Assembly (NCBI GenBank): GCA_031308135.1
Contig: JAHLJT010000631.1
Span: 197,522,685-197,586,684 of the forward strand
Source of the DNA: Acheta domesticus
Lineage: Eukaryota; Arthropoda; Insecta; Orthoptera; Gryllidae
DNA length: 64,000 bases
Direction: 5' to 3'
Below, one piece after another: positions 11,893-22,747 of the stretch. The translations under genes were made by a program, and so were the position numbers. The number at the start of each line of letters is the position of its first letter. Position 1 is the stretch's first letter. The notes under the pieces were generated by a model that saw nothing but the letters and a program-made list of their open reading frames with translations, was not told the origin of the DNA and did not search any database.

Positions 11893-12490
11893 TTAAAAAT
11901 GTGTTGTCTTTCTACATTTCCTCATGTACGTTACATCACTCACTCTGATCAGTCCCCAGATATAATCACCAAGCATTCCCTCATTATACTGTCCCTGGTA
12001 CCTTCTTTCAAACAATTGTAAGTCCTGATGGAACTTTTCACCCTGTTCCTCTGCATATACACCCATATGAAACTTGAAAACATCCAGATAAGAGTGGAGT
12101 ACATGCAACTTTAGAAACATTCTGTACCCCATTGATTTGTAGTTATTCAAAAGACCTTCTATTACATCCTTGTAATTGTCCATTCTCTGATTACGTAGGA
12201 AACCATTCACAATATCTCCGAAGCTCTTCCAGGTCTTTCTTTGAACTGGTAGAAGCTTACTGATGAAAGTGCCATCACGAAGTAATTTCTTTACTGGGGG
12301 CCCCACAAAAAATATTTATCTCTATCCTAGCTTCTGATAGTTTGGGGAACACATTCAGAAGGTACTTAATTGCATCAAATGCTGTATCTAATGTCTTTAC
12401 AAATTGATTGACGAGTTCAAGTTTAATATGGAGGGGAGGCATTAGAATATTTTCCTGTTCAACAAGGGGTTCCCACTTTTCGCTTTTCTG
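11893..12490 (-). pseudogene. Multicopy arthropod protein family, C-terminal part (broken)
   Basis: The frame at 11893-12306 includes GYRMFLKLHVLHSYLDVF, GEKFHQDLQLFERRYQGQ and MLGDYIWGLIR. The preceding segment (about 12300-12490), in another frame, reads MPPLHIKLELVNQFVKTLD and YLLNVFPKLSEARIE. The frame changes at the ggggccccc run (about 12296-12304). The same series occurs on the plus strand at 56.2-56.76 kb. I recognise it as a large, repeated, uncharacterised arthropod family with SLKxHxLxSHLD, HQD and YQG signatures, probably carried by mobile DNA. I do not know its biochemical role. Confidence 0.65.
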
Positions 12491-12494
12491 ACCA

Positions 12495-12985
12495 TCTTAT
12501 CAGATTTAAGAGTCTGAATTCTAGGAGAAGTCCCCTAAATTTGATCAGTTCTGTATTTACTAAATCTACACCTGGTGCTTTTCTTATTTTTCATGTAATT
12601 CTTTAAGTGTTATATGAACTACTCGGTACGGATCACCTCCACCAAATTCATTTATGGAGTTGTTTATCGTTTCAGGTCCTTGTTCTACCCATAGATTTGT
12701 ATAGTGATTAATCCACTCCTCTTTGTCGATAGTGTGGAGATGTACCGTATCTCTTCCTGTTTTATTTAATTGCTTCGTACGTTTATAAGCTACTTCTTGT
12801 CTATGTCGTTTTCTACGATGGATATTTGTCCTAGGATTTTTGATGGGCTTGTCTTACTATTTTACGAGCCTAATTACGTTTCTCTTTATAGTTTGCTGCA
12901 GATTCTTCTGTTTTCTTTTGTAAATATTCTTTATGATTTTTTTTCATTTACGGCATTCTCTATTTCCATATTCCATGTCTAATAT
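12495..12985 (-). pseudogene. LINE reverse transcriptase N-terminal fragment, inserted in the family gene
   Basis: On the minus strand this reads KEEWINHYTNLWVEQGPE, then a decayed linker, then KIRKAPGVDLVNTELIKF and FRLLNLI. That is the classic entry to a non-LTR reverse transcriptase domain (RKAPGxDxxxxELIK). Stops and frameshifts are present. It sits between the N-terminal (12.99-13.30 kb) and C-terminal (11.89-12.49 kb) parts of the multicopy family gene and replaces its middle. The exact clade is uncertain. Confidence 0.65.
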
Positions 12986-12989
12986 GTCA

Positions 12990-13297
12990 TTATAAATAAT
13001 ATAGTCATGTCTTTTTGTTGGACAGCGTTTTTAGTTGGAGAGGTGATCTTTTGGTTCTCGCCAAATACTTGACTCTCCAAATTTCATTTTTCTGTTTTCT
13101 CCTCTATACTAGGCCTCGAGAGTGGATCTGCAACATCCACATACGATATGTGGTGCCCAGTTTTTGTCTTGGTTTACCACAGGCACACCAAAATATGAAC
13201 TGTATGCTAAGGAGAAGATGTTAGGATCCTTTATTTTATGCTTTACTGCTTTCGATCCCAGGAAAATGCCCCACACATAACAAAAAGTCTGGATTAC
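12990..13297 (-). pseudogene. Multicopy arthropod protein family, N-terminal part (broken)
   Basis: The minus strand reads TFCYVWGIFLGSKAV, then YFGVPVVNQDKNWAPHIVCG, a stop, and SSIWREPKDHLSN. The parallel at 55.2-55.4 kb is MSVGDQDKSWAP followed by IWRE. The spaced Cys/His residues around DQDKxWAPH suggest a metal-binding module, but that is inference. Together with 11893-12490 this forms one gene copy interrupted by LINE sequence. Confidence 0.6.
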
Positions 13298-13299
13298 GC

Positions 13300-14384
13300 T
13301 TACAACAACGGGAAGATGCCATTATTTATCAATTATGTGAACGTGAAACAGATAACAAAGTTCAACCGTTTATTCGTCTCATAGATAAAGTGTTCTTAGC
13401 TAATATAATTTTAACCAATTATTTTCATATAATTGGTTATAAAATGTAACGAAACGATTGTATAAAAGTAGGAATACTCAGTGTAGTTTAGTTGAGGCCT
13501 AATTCATCCAAAACAAGCTTAAAATTCACTTAAACAAGCAAAAGGTTTTGTTTTTTTTTGTTGTTACATGGTATAATCGTATAAGGGAGAGATTGCAAGC
13601 TCACACAGAAAATGCGTCACCAAAATAAATAGAAATATCTCTCGACAGTTTTCAATATTTTACGACATATTGCAGAAAAAATTAATACGAGCAGAACTTA
13701 TGAAACTGCATTGCTCAAAAGGAAGTGCTGCTGGATAGTTTCAACCGACATATACAACACTTGCACTATTGATTCCCCCTCCAAAACATTGTGTGATGTT
13801 GTTCAGTATCAAATGAAATGAGGGAACATTTACACATTATGTAACAATACAATCATTGTTTACTGTGATCACAGAGTTATACATATTTTTGTAAATATAT
13901 TTAAAATATTTAATATTTACCGGGATCTGGTCATATTCTAGTGGATTATAGCATAAAATTCTGCTATTCACCGAAAATTAAAATCGTAATGCATCACAAA
14001 ACTATAATCATGCCTAGATCCGTATCCTGTGATGCTTCTCACCATCCTTCAGTAATAGAAATAAGAAAATCTTTCCTTCTCTCACAACTGTTAAGTCTCA
14101 ACAAACTTGTTTTCTTAAAATAATTTATTAATATGAACTCCTGGCCAACTTCGAACGACATACACACAACGTAACAAAACAAAACTTCATAAAAAACAGA
14201 TTACCATCTGGTTTGATGTACGCCGAGCGCGTCCAGTCCTTTTTTTTCTTTTCCTCTCTTCGGTTACCCTGGAGAGGCGGGAATTTATTCAAAGGACGAA
14301 TACAACTAGGCTGCATCGGGGGGAGGGCCTATCTTAAATACACTGTCTTATATCTAAATTGAAACATAACAGTGACACTTTGGG
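13300..14384. other. Unassigned AT-rich sequence
   Basis: I see no supported feature here. Confidence 0.4.
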
Positions 14385-14660
14385 CGATGCTCCATCCTCT
14401 GCCGGCGCCCATTTATACGGGCCGGCTCCCGCGCGAGGTTTCCCACGGCGCTTCCTCATTGGCCGGATCATCGGTGCGCGAAGTCCAGGCAGCGGGTGCT
14501 TTCCGTTTCTGAGCGCGCCCTCGGAACTCCGCTTCCCATTGGCGCGCTTGCCGAAGCGAGGCGCGCGCGATGCCGGCGCTCTGTGCCGCGCGTTGCCGGC
14601 GGCGGGAACATGCCACCACTGCCCCTTGCCGCGCTGTTACGGCGGTTAATTTAAACCGTC
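14385..14660 (-). promoter_or_regulatory. GC-rich CCAAT/TATA promoter-like block
   Basis: A CpG-rich island of about 275 bp in AT-rich DNA. On the minus strand there are two CCAAT boxes (ATTGG on plus at 14538-14542 and 14458-14462) followed by TATAAAT (plus atttata, 14411-14417). That order and spacing suit a pol II promoter firing toward lower coordinates with a start near 14,385. No convincing downstream gene was found; it could be the promoter of a decayed mobile element. Confidence 0.45.
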
Positions 14661-15268
14661 AACCGTACACTGCATCAACCCTAATTCCAGAAGGCCAACA
14701 TCAAACAATGTAACTTCGGAAAAACCTGCCACACGATACAGAACGTAATCTCTGTCTTAAAAACATCTAGAGGTAGACGTAACACAGATTTGGCTCAAAT
14801 CCGTCGCCAAAAACCTGTACTGGTTGTGACACGCGCGAGGTAGAAATATATGTGATCTTTAGGGTTTCGACAGTTTATGAGAAACTGAAGAGATTATTTT
14901 CAAAGTGACGTAACTCCAAGACACACAATTTTTCATGAAGGAAATGTCTTAAATTTGAATTTCAAGAGCCGATTCAGCTGTTTTCAGAAGCCGATTAACA
15001 CTGGAGAAACGCAGGTTTTCAACGTAACATTTAGGAGGAGGATGGAGAAGCGTCTTAAGAATATACTGCTACGGAAAATTAGAAGACAAACGGAAATATA
15101 AATACGTCATTCACGAAAAAAGCTCTTGTGTTATCAAGGTTCTAGCAAAATGAAGCCAATGGAACAAAGATTTGTGCATCACTCGGACTCTCCTGTCTTT
15201 GTGACTTCACCTCAACATCCATTCTGAGTTCCGTTTTATATTATTAACTAAACACTGAAACATCTTGA
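14661..15268. other. Unassigned sequence
   Basis: Nothing recognised between the GC-rich block and duplication unit 2. Confidence 0.4.
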
Positions 15269-17022
15269 ATAATACAGTGTCCGAAATAAATTGATTCCTT
15301 TGGACGTGATACCTTCTAATAAATTGGACGTAAATATTTTGTATCTTCCTTGTGAAATATGTGTTCCCGTATGCAAGGACTATTTTCTCTTCCATTGTCT
15401 GAAACGCATTTTCGGTAAAAGCACTTCCACAAGGAAGGCAGCGGCGGAGACGCCCAGTCCGATGGCCAGCACGTGCGCTGCGCCTGCCATTTGCGTCACC
15501 CGCAGGGACCGAAGAGCCGTGGATTGCCCCAATGGGCCCTCGGCCACGATCACTCCGTTGGTGGCCATGACGTGACGTTGCATTCGCACCCAGTGGTCGT
15601 ACAGCTCCGCCTCCACCAAGCGCTGCACCAAGGCGCTGAACATAGGGAACAGCGGGGAGTTCTCGCGCACCAGGAAGGCGAAGAGACCCGGCGGATTCAC
15701 GCACTCCGGGACGAGGTGCAGCATGCGCTTGCCTCCTTCAGTGAACTCTTCAGTGCTAGACATGTAGAAGTAGAAAAAATCTGCTTATTTGAATACCAAT
15801 GTTACCATCACGTGTCAATCTACGCATAATACTCAATGTATCGGTGAGGTAAATTAATTTCAGTTTTGGTCGGATATCTCTGAGCGCTTGTGATGTGTCT
15901 GGGTTCTCATAAATGCTTTTTATAAAGGTGAAAGCGAACACTTCGTCAAGTACTTGTGCGACATCTTCCAACATGTGCAGGTCGGGGAGGTGCGGCGGCG
16001 CCGTGAGGAAGCCCAGCAGCTGGCCCGAGTAGGCGTTGCTGAGCACCAGCGAGAACAGCAGCAGCGCTCCCTGCAGGATGCGGCTCAGCAGAGAAGCTCC
16101 GTCGCAGCTGCAGGCGCCCGAGCAGCTCACTTGGGCCACGTCCAGGGCGGCGTGGGTGAGCGCAGGCCATCCGCCGCTGCGGGCTGCTCCGTCGGACAGG
16201 ACGCGGTGCACGGCGAAGCGAGCCAAGATGGCGGCGGAAAGCGAACTCAAAATGGACGCCCAAGCGAGCGGTGTGAATGGAAGCAGCAACACTTTTGTGA
16301 ACGACACAGGGGTTGCGCGACGAGCGGCAATGCAGAACAGGGCCGCCTGGACGGGAACGGTGTAATCCGCAAACTGATACTTGTCGTGAGTGTAGAACAT
16401 GACGTGGGTTGCTATGTCCACTTTACTGCTCTGAATTAGGCCTAGTTCGCCATCGTACGTTCCATTGGTACTTATTCCAACTCTAATCGGACACGGTTCC
16501 ACAAGTTTCAAATGCACTCCGGACTTTTGTTCAAATATATTAAACCCGTGATAGCTTGGCCCGTCATATACTTTTTTCCCATCTTTGTTTATCCAAAAGT
16601 AAAACAAGATATTATCGTGACGTACTCTACTGTACTGAGGGTACTTGTGAGAAGAATACGATTCTTCCGTATGACATTGTACCGTACTTTGATTATTTTT
16701 GTCGCCTAAAAGCATAAGACGTCCTGGTGGAGGTAAATGTTTAGAGCAGTTTAAAAGTTTAGTAGGCAGCAACCACAAAATAAAGAAGATGGCGTTAATA
16801 AATGACATAATAAGAATTCTTAGTGACAATTTTTGAAGTCACAGAATTTCGGTCTCGATATCAGATTGACTGAAAGACCCACTCCTCGAACTGAAACGAA
16901 AGAGTTTCTAAAATCAATACAAATATTGACGTCAACTGATTATGATCTGGCAGTCGTTTAATCTATTTGTTTGATGTCCTACAATTCTCGCCCTTGAAAC
17001 ATTTCGTGAAAGTTTAATATTG
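15269..17022. repeat. IR segmental duplication, unit 2
   Basis: Direct-orientation homologue of 9699-11440. It is interrupted at its upstream edge by the R1.6 insertion (17023-18577), after which similarity to 11441-11480 resumes (ttgctaata, gattgttaat, aaatgta). Confidence 0.85.
15380..16808 (-). CDS. Ionotropic receptor (IR) copy 2, intact except one frameshift
   Basis: A divergent insect IR, single exon. Start is the ATG at 16806-16808 (MSFINAIFFILWLLP, a signal-peptide-like leader); the longer frame begins at a TTG and is not preferred. Order: S1 part (KYQFADYTVPV), TM1 (FTPLAWASILSSLSAAILA), pore region, TM2 (ALLLFSLVLSNAYSGQLLGF) and LEDVAQVLDEV, S2, TM3 (MAGAAHVLAIGLGVSAAAF), C-terminus RFRQWKRK. 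The frame is lost at an A6 run (15774-15779; T6 in sense). One base fewer gives a single frame of about 475 residues, short for the family because the N-terminal region is small. No other stop is seen. Either a sequencing error in a live gene or a young pseudogene. Expected role: ligand-gated cation channel in chemosensory neurons. Confidence 0.75.
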
Positions 17023-18577
17023 TTTTTACTTTCCCGTATGCGTACGTATGCACGGAGTGATATACGTAGTATAGGAAAAGTTATGTAATGGTGCGCGAAA
17101 AAGTGGCGAATTTTCGGCGGAAAAAGTTCATTGCCTGGAGCTGATAACAAAAAAGTGGATCAAATCAGTTGCTAAATTAAGAAAAAAAATCTCCTATTAT
17201 GCGGTATAGCCAAAATGTTTTGTGGGTCCTTGATACCGAAAAACCAATTGAAAGGAAAACGTCCGTCTGTCCGTCCGTCTTTGAACACTGCTAGCCCCTA
17301 AACCATTGGTACAATTTCTTCCAAAATCCATATTCCCCGGTCGATCTGATCTGAGTGAAAGCTTTGAGAATTTCAAAATGATTCTTCAAAATTTGGGTAC
17401 TTTACAAGAAGTTCCCCGGACATTTTCAAAATTTTCTCAAAAACCAATCCAAATTTTTTCTTTAAATGTTTTGTATAATTAAAGTAAAATACACTTATTA
17501 AGATGGCATAGGTCCGATTTTGACGGATAACTCTGAATTTTCGAAAATTGTTAAAGTTTGAATTTTTTTGGCGTCTTTCTCCAACTACAAAATTGAAGAT
17601 AGAGATTAAAAATAAATGCGTTCTGCAAAGTGAGTTCTTTGTTTGAGGTCATGTACATTGTTCTGAAACTTTTAGTAGTTTCCGCGCAATATTGAGTGCA
17701 ATATGAGCAATTTAAAAAAATTACAAAAACCAGATTTTCTCAAAAACGGCTCCAAATGTTTTCTTTAAACCTTTGGTAGGGATAGTGGTAAATGTACTAT
17801 ATGAAATGACATAAAAGCCATATTGCTGTATTCTTTCTTTTTTTCAAAAAATTGCAAAAATATAATTTTTTTATTTGTCTCTCACGTCGATAAGATTTAC
17901 AGCACTTTTTTCACATTATTATATTTATGAGTAGATGAGCTTTAAATAATGTCAAGTAAAGTTTCTCGAAAACACAACCGTTTTCTGTGAAAACTAGCTT
18001 AAAAATCCGCATTTTCAGAAACGCTCAAACGACATTTTGTCATAAATGGTTAGAAAGAATTTCTTCAAACTTTTCTATGGGATAGTGCTAATATGACGTA
18101 AGGTTTATTTTGAGTTGTTTTTGTTTTTGTTTTTCAAAAATAACAAAAATGTATTGTTTTAAAGATGTCTCACATCTTTAATATGCACATTACCAGCAAT
18201 TTGTAAACATTATTATATTTGTGAGTGTATGTGCTTCAAATGACTTCAAATGAAGTATAATGAAAACTCAAAAATTTTCTGTGAAAAAGAGCTTCAAATT
18301 TCGCATTTTTAGTTGCGCTAAAACGCCATTTTCTTTAAAACTGCACAAACTTTTTAAGAGAAAATTTGCTATTTAGGACTAGGTTTTTGTGTTTTTTAAT
18401 ATTCTAAAACGAATATTTCTATTCTACCATTAGGAAACCGAAAAATTAAGGAAAAAAATGTAGTTTGTGCGGTGATAGTTCTGGCAAGAGTATGTGGCAA
18501 TTCCGAATAGCTAGCGAAGACCCAAGAAAATAGAATACTAATACGGGAAAGTCAGTTCCCTTCTGTAGCGCCATTAG
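17023..18577 (-). mobile_element. R1.6 repeat, near-full copy inserted upstream of IR copy 2
   Basis: Runs from tttttactttcccgtatgcg to ctgtagcgccattag. It has the terminal palindromic zone, the cgtccgtctgtccgtc minisatellite (about 17255-17285), and the internal modules marked by caaatttt-tctttaaa and ctcaaaaacggctcc. The corresponding undisturbed sequence at about 11,437 shows it as an insertion of about 1.55 kb into a T-run, with TTTTT/TTTCT as the probable target duplication. Confidence 0.85.
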
Positions 18578-18622
18578 TTTCTTGCTAATAGGCATAGATT
18601 GTTAATATAAAAATGTACTAGC

Positions 18623-18940
18623 GTACCCGTGCGAGAACTCTCGCATGTTAAATCCCACCCTTTCTCTATCCATTTGTCTATCCGTTCCATAAAGGAGAGG
18701 AACTACTAATGTACTTACAGAATATCAAACAAAATAATAATGCAATTGCTGTTTGAAACAAATTTTCAATTAAAGTTTATTCAACATTTTAGAGAGATGT
18801 TCTTGTAACAATTCATACTTCTTTAAAAACAACATTTGAAGATATTTTTCAATCTTCCTTGAGAGTTAGCTTTTCGCTTTCCTTCATAGTCAAATAATAG
18901 AAAAGGTTTTTACCCTTGAGAAAGCCAAGTAAAGTAGTGC
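18623..18940. repeat. Direct repeat pair, copy 1
   Basis: Begins gcgtacccgtgcgagaac and is homologous to 19608-19965. The start carries the small perfect hairpin tgcgag-aact-ctcgca. Downstream blocks (ttcaat, aaatttt, gagaaagc) match in order. On the minus strand it ends gggtacgcta, resembling 3' ends of some non-LTR retrotransposons; this is only suggestive. Confidence 0.6.
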
Positions 18941-19607
18941 GAAAATACCGGATCGGGCAAGAACAGACCTACTCATTGCAATATAATTTAACTTTCCTTG
19001 ATTGTTATGAAGAACCGAGTGGGTTTTGGAGAGTCAGGGTGCCAGCTTGCTGGGGTGAGAAAATTGAAAAAATATGTGTTTACTACAAAATATTGAATTA
19101 TTTTCTGCGTCCTTACGTACCTCAAGAAAAACAACTCCGAGCCAAAAAATAATCAAACTAATGTTTTCACCTTTGGGTACTAAATACTATTTGTTAGCAT
19201 TAGAAACAAATTAGTGGGCATTAGTAAACCCACTTCGGTACATGGGAATGTTGCTCAAACGATGTTTGCATTTTTAATATCTTAACGAACCGACACCTTG
19301 AGTTTAATATCAAACGGTGTTTTATTTACAATATGAGTTTGCAGCTGGGCGTTGGTGTACATACTTCCAGATACCGCCAACATTTAAATCGTGCGTTTGG
19401 ACTGCGATCGTTGGCAGTTGTCGGGTGACTTGCACTATTCTTTCTATAATTTTAAATTTAGTTGTTTTTTAATTGATTCACGTAGTATTGAAGGCTAGCG
19501 CGTTTTGATTTTTGTTTTCCATTTATTTCAAGCTATTTTACTTCAGCTACTTTAAAAAGTTTGTCCTTTGTGTTGTGCCATAGCACAAGTTTTCTCCCAC
19601 TACCTCT

Positions 19608-19965
19608 GCGTACCCGTGCGAGAACTCTCGCATGTTAGACCCCACACTCATCCCTATCCTTCTGTTTTCATTCTAAGAGGGAAAGTAGTTAACGAAACGT
19701 GTTTATTTGTTTAAAATCTCTAAAGGTAACTTGCAATGTACTAACACAATTACAAATAAAAATAAAAAACAATGCAATTAATGTGTACGAGAAATTTTCA
19801 GTAAATATATATTCAATATCATGGAGAATTTGCTTGGAACAATTCCCAACACTTACTTAAAGACATTTGAAGTAATTATTCAATATTCTTTGTCAATTAG
19901 GTTTTAGTTTTTCGTGATAGTAACAAAAATATTAGCTTTTTACTTTTGAGAAAGCTACGTGTCTG
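19608..19965. repeat. Direct repeat pair, copy 2
   Basis: Second copy of the repeat at 18623, about 985 bp away and in the same orientation. It has the same opening hairpin motif and a similar but diverged body up to gagaaagctac. Confidence 0.6.
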
Positions 19966-21855
19966 AACCCGTTGACTTGAAAATTTCATCGAATGATAAC
20001 GAAAATATTGGTACAGGTAATACACAAACACAGTCTTCACTCTTCACTGAATACCCACATCCCTCCACAATTACGTACACAGCACTGATAGACCATTAAA
20101 AAACGTTAATTGAATAGTTTCACTACACGCATAAGAAACAATCTTCATAGGTACAGGTATCAAGCAACTATTATAATACTTCTAGTTGTTGCTGGAGAGC
20201 AAATCTTGAATTAATGATTATGCAAATAAACCTCGTCAGACTGCAAAAAAATACGGTGTTAACAGAAAGCGTAAATAAAGATTGTCGAATCTAAGCCTTC
20301 TAAGCGTGTCGCCACAAAAATTGCTACCAGCAGGAAGGACTGAAATATTGAGGTGGCCTTGATAGTATTGAAGCGAGTGTGAAAAACGCTTCTTTGAGGC
20401 CTTTGTCCTCGAAATTTTACTTTTTAAGGCTTTAAAATGCTTTGTTTATGCGTTATTTGCCGATATAGGTTGACATGTGATGCGGGTTGCATTTTACATG
20501 AATATTTCGATGCGTTGTTTTAAAGAAATCATCCATATTTTTAAAGTCAAAGTGGAATTCGTCAAGTCTCCGTGAAATTTTCTTTCTTTAGAGCCCTCAT
20601 TTATAAAGATTGATTGCGTGTGAGAGCCGAAACCCAAAGGTATACTACTGAAATAAAACAGGAGACGATTGTGTTATTATATTATATACAATTTTTGTGT
20701 TATGTATATTGTATCTTCAATTAACTACGTTTTTCTATTAGAAGTTATTTCTAATGAAACTGTTTACGATAGAGCTGTGAATTGACACAGCAATTTACAA
20801 TAGGTTAGCCCTGCAAACAAATTACTAATAAAACTCAATTGAATTGAATTATATTTGGTGGCGTTATTTTAATAGTGGTACAAAGCCATTGACATTAGTT
20901 TCGAGATATTGAGCTCTAAAAGTAAATTATTGTAAAAAATCGGGGATGAGTTAGATAAAAAATTGTGTGTTTCTTCTCGTATAAGATATTCACTTGTTTG
21001 ACGGAAGAAAGATATGAATACTATATGCATCACGGAAAATTGGGGGTTTAAAGGAGTTATACCACCGTAAAAATGAGATTAGTGGGCGAAATAGGTAGAT
21101 GTCGTTTTAAGAAAAGTTGGAATTGAAAACAATAACAATTTATTAAAATTGATTAAATATTAATTTAATGCTACTGTTGAGGCACATTCAGTTTTCTTCA
21201 TTTTCTTGAAATCGTCGTGTTCCTACCTGCAGATCAGTGAAATAAGCGTGATTAATGCTTGAAGTGAAAGGAAACAATTGATTTTTTAAATTCTGGCCCT
21301 CAAGAAAATGTGCGCAGGTAAATCTCTTTCCCCACACGTCATAAACAGTTTTTACTGTTTTTTTGACAAATAAATAAGAAGCATATATGCCGGTTAATGC
21401 AATCAATGCCAAATATTCGATCCAATATGGCACACAAAAATTTGTATTTTCAAATTTTAAATTTAAAAAATCTGACATCAGATTTGTATTCAGTGAGCCA
21501 AAAGGCGATTAGACCAATGAATAGGTCAAAAAATGATAAATATTCGGAAACGTATTTTAGATATTTTTAACAATGAATAGATCACCCAAAAATTATGTAT
21601 TTTTTGCAAAGTTTGTTGGGCATGAATGTGGGAAAGAAATTAAAAATCCAGACGTTTTCCATGCATTTATTGTTCTACTAGACCAAATGTCAAGAAAATA
21701 CCAAAAAATGCCACGTTTGAGCGATCGGTGCGCCCACTAGGTGGAGAATAAAAATGTATGATTCACAGAACACGTTTTCTCATAGAAAACTTCAATTTAA
21801 CCACCCAGCGGGTGAATCTTTTTTCGACCTACCCGTATATACGTAGGTCATTCAG
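19966..21855. other. Unassigned AT-rich sequence
   Basis: A 96-codon minus-strand open frame (21188-21478) has one hydrophobic stretch but no recognisable family, so it is not called. Confidence 0.4.
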
Positions 21856-22747
21856 TAATTAAGAGACAACGTGGTGTGGAGAAAAAACAGAGGGTAGGAC
21901 AAGTTTGGCAATTTTAAGACGTTAACTAGGCATCACTGGGATGAGCCCTGACCATCTGGAGCAATAACATTGTTGTGTTTATAACTTCAAAATTAAAGTT
22001 GAACGATGGTGAGTTCATTTGAAAATTCTACATTAGTTGAACAACGTTTTGTGATTAGTTTTGTATTTGCTGAAGGTGATAAACCTGCTAATATATAATG
22101 TTGAGTGACTAAAGTGTATGGTGAAAGTTGTAAGAACCGCAAGAATTTTTACAAGTGGATAGAATAGTACAAAAGTGTTTGAGGCTCAGAGACTGACAAA
22201 CACCGTTCTGGCAGCATCAGTAGAAAAAGTCATATTGACTGTGTTTGGGGACGCTGTGGGTAGGTTTTTTGTGAATATCTCGAAGAACAACGCATAATAA
22301 ACAGTCAATACTGCTCAGATATGCTTTTGAACGAGATGGAGCCAATCATGAAAGAGAAATGTCGTGGATCTCAGAGGATAAGCGTAATTCTCCAGCAAAA
22401 CAACGCTCGTCCTCACACTGCTCAACAAAGCCGTGAAATCATCAACCAAATGGGTTAGCTGGTACTTCCCCTTTAGAGCCCCAATTTAGCACCTTCTGAT
22501 TTACATTTGTTTGGTCCACTGAAGGATGTATTACGTGGGAAGAAGTTCCAAGATAATGAGGTTGTCAAAACATTTGTTGGAAATTGGTTCAAACACCAAG
22601 ATAAAGAATTCTTTGCAGCGGTTATAAAAAGGTTGGTAACCCGTTGACAGAAGAGCATAAATGTTGGTGGTAGTTATATTAAAAAGTTGGAAAAGTTCTG
22701 TTTTGTAAAAATTAACATTTCTTCAGACCAATTTGTCTCTTTAACTA
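21856..22747 (+). pseudogene. mariner transposon with internally deleted transposase
   Basis: An element of about 890 bp with inverted ends (left taattaagagacaa; right, reversed, tagttaaagagacaa) beside TA. The start at about 22006 reads MVSSFENSTLVEQRFVISFV, the N-terminal DNA-binding region. Near 22400-22640 the catalytic C-terminal part reads QQNNARPHTAQQSREIINQM, then LAPSDLHLFGPLKDVLRGKK: the second Asp of the DDE/D triad is replaced (QN in place of D), while the PSD aspartate is kept. The region between, including the first Asp block, is missing, and several stops and frameshifts are present. Mariners are usually about 1.3 kb, so roughly 400 bp is lost. Confidence 0.8.

Noticed and set aside
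16809..16829. Start of IR copy 2 at 16829
   Set aside because: That position is TTG; the first ATG in frame is at 16808 and gives a good signal-like leader, matching the ATG of copy 1.
21188..21478. 96-codon minus frame with a hydrophobic segment
   Set aside because: No family recognised, no splice or promoter context; this length occurs by chance in 64 kb.
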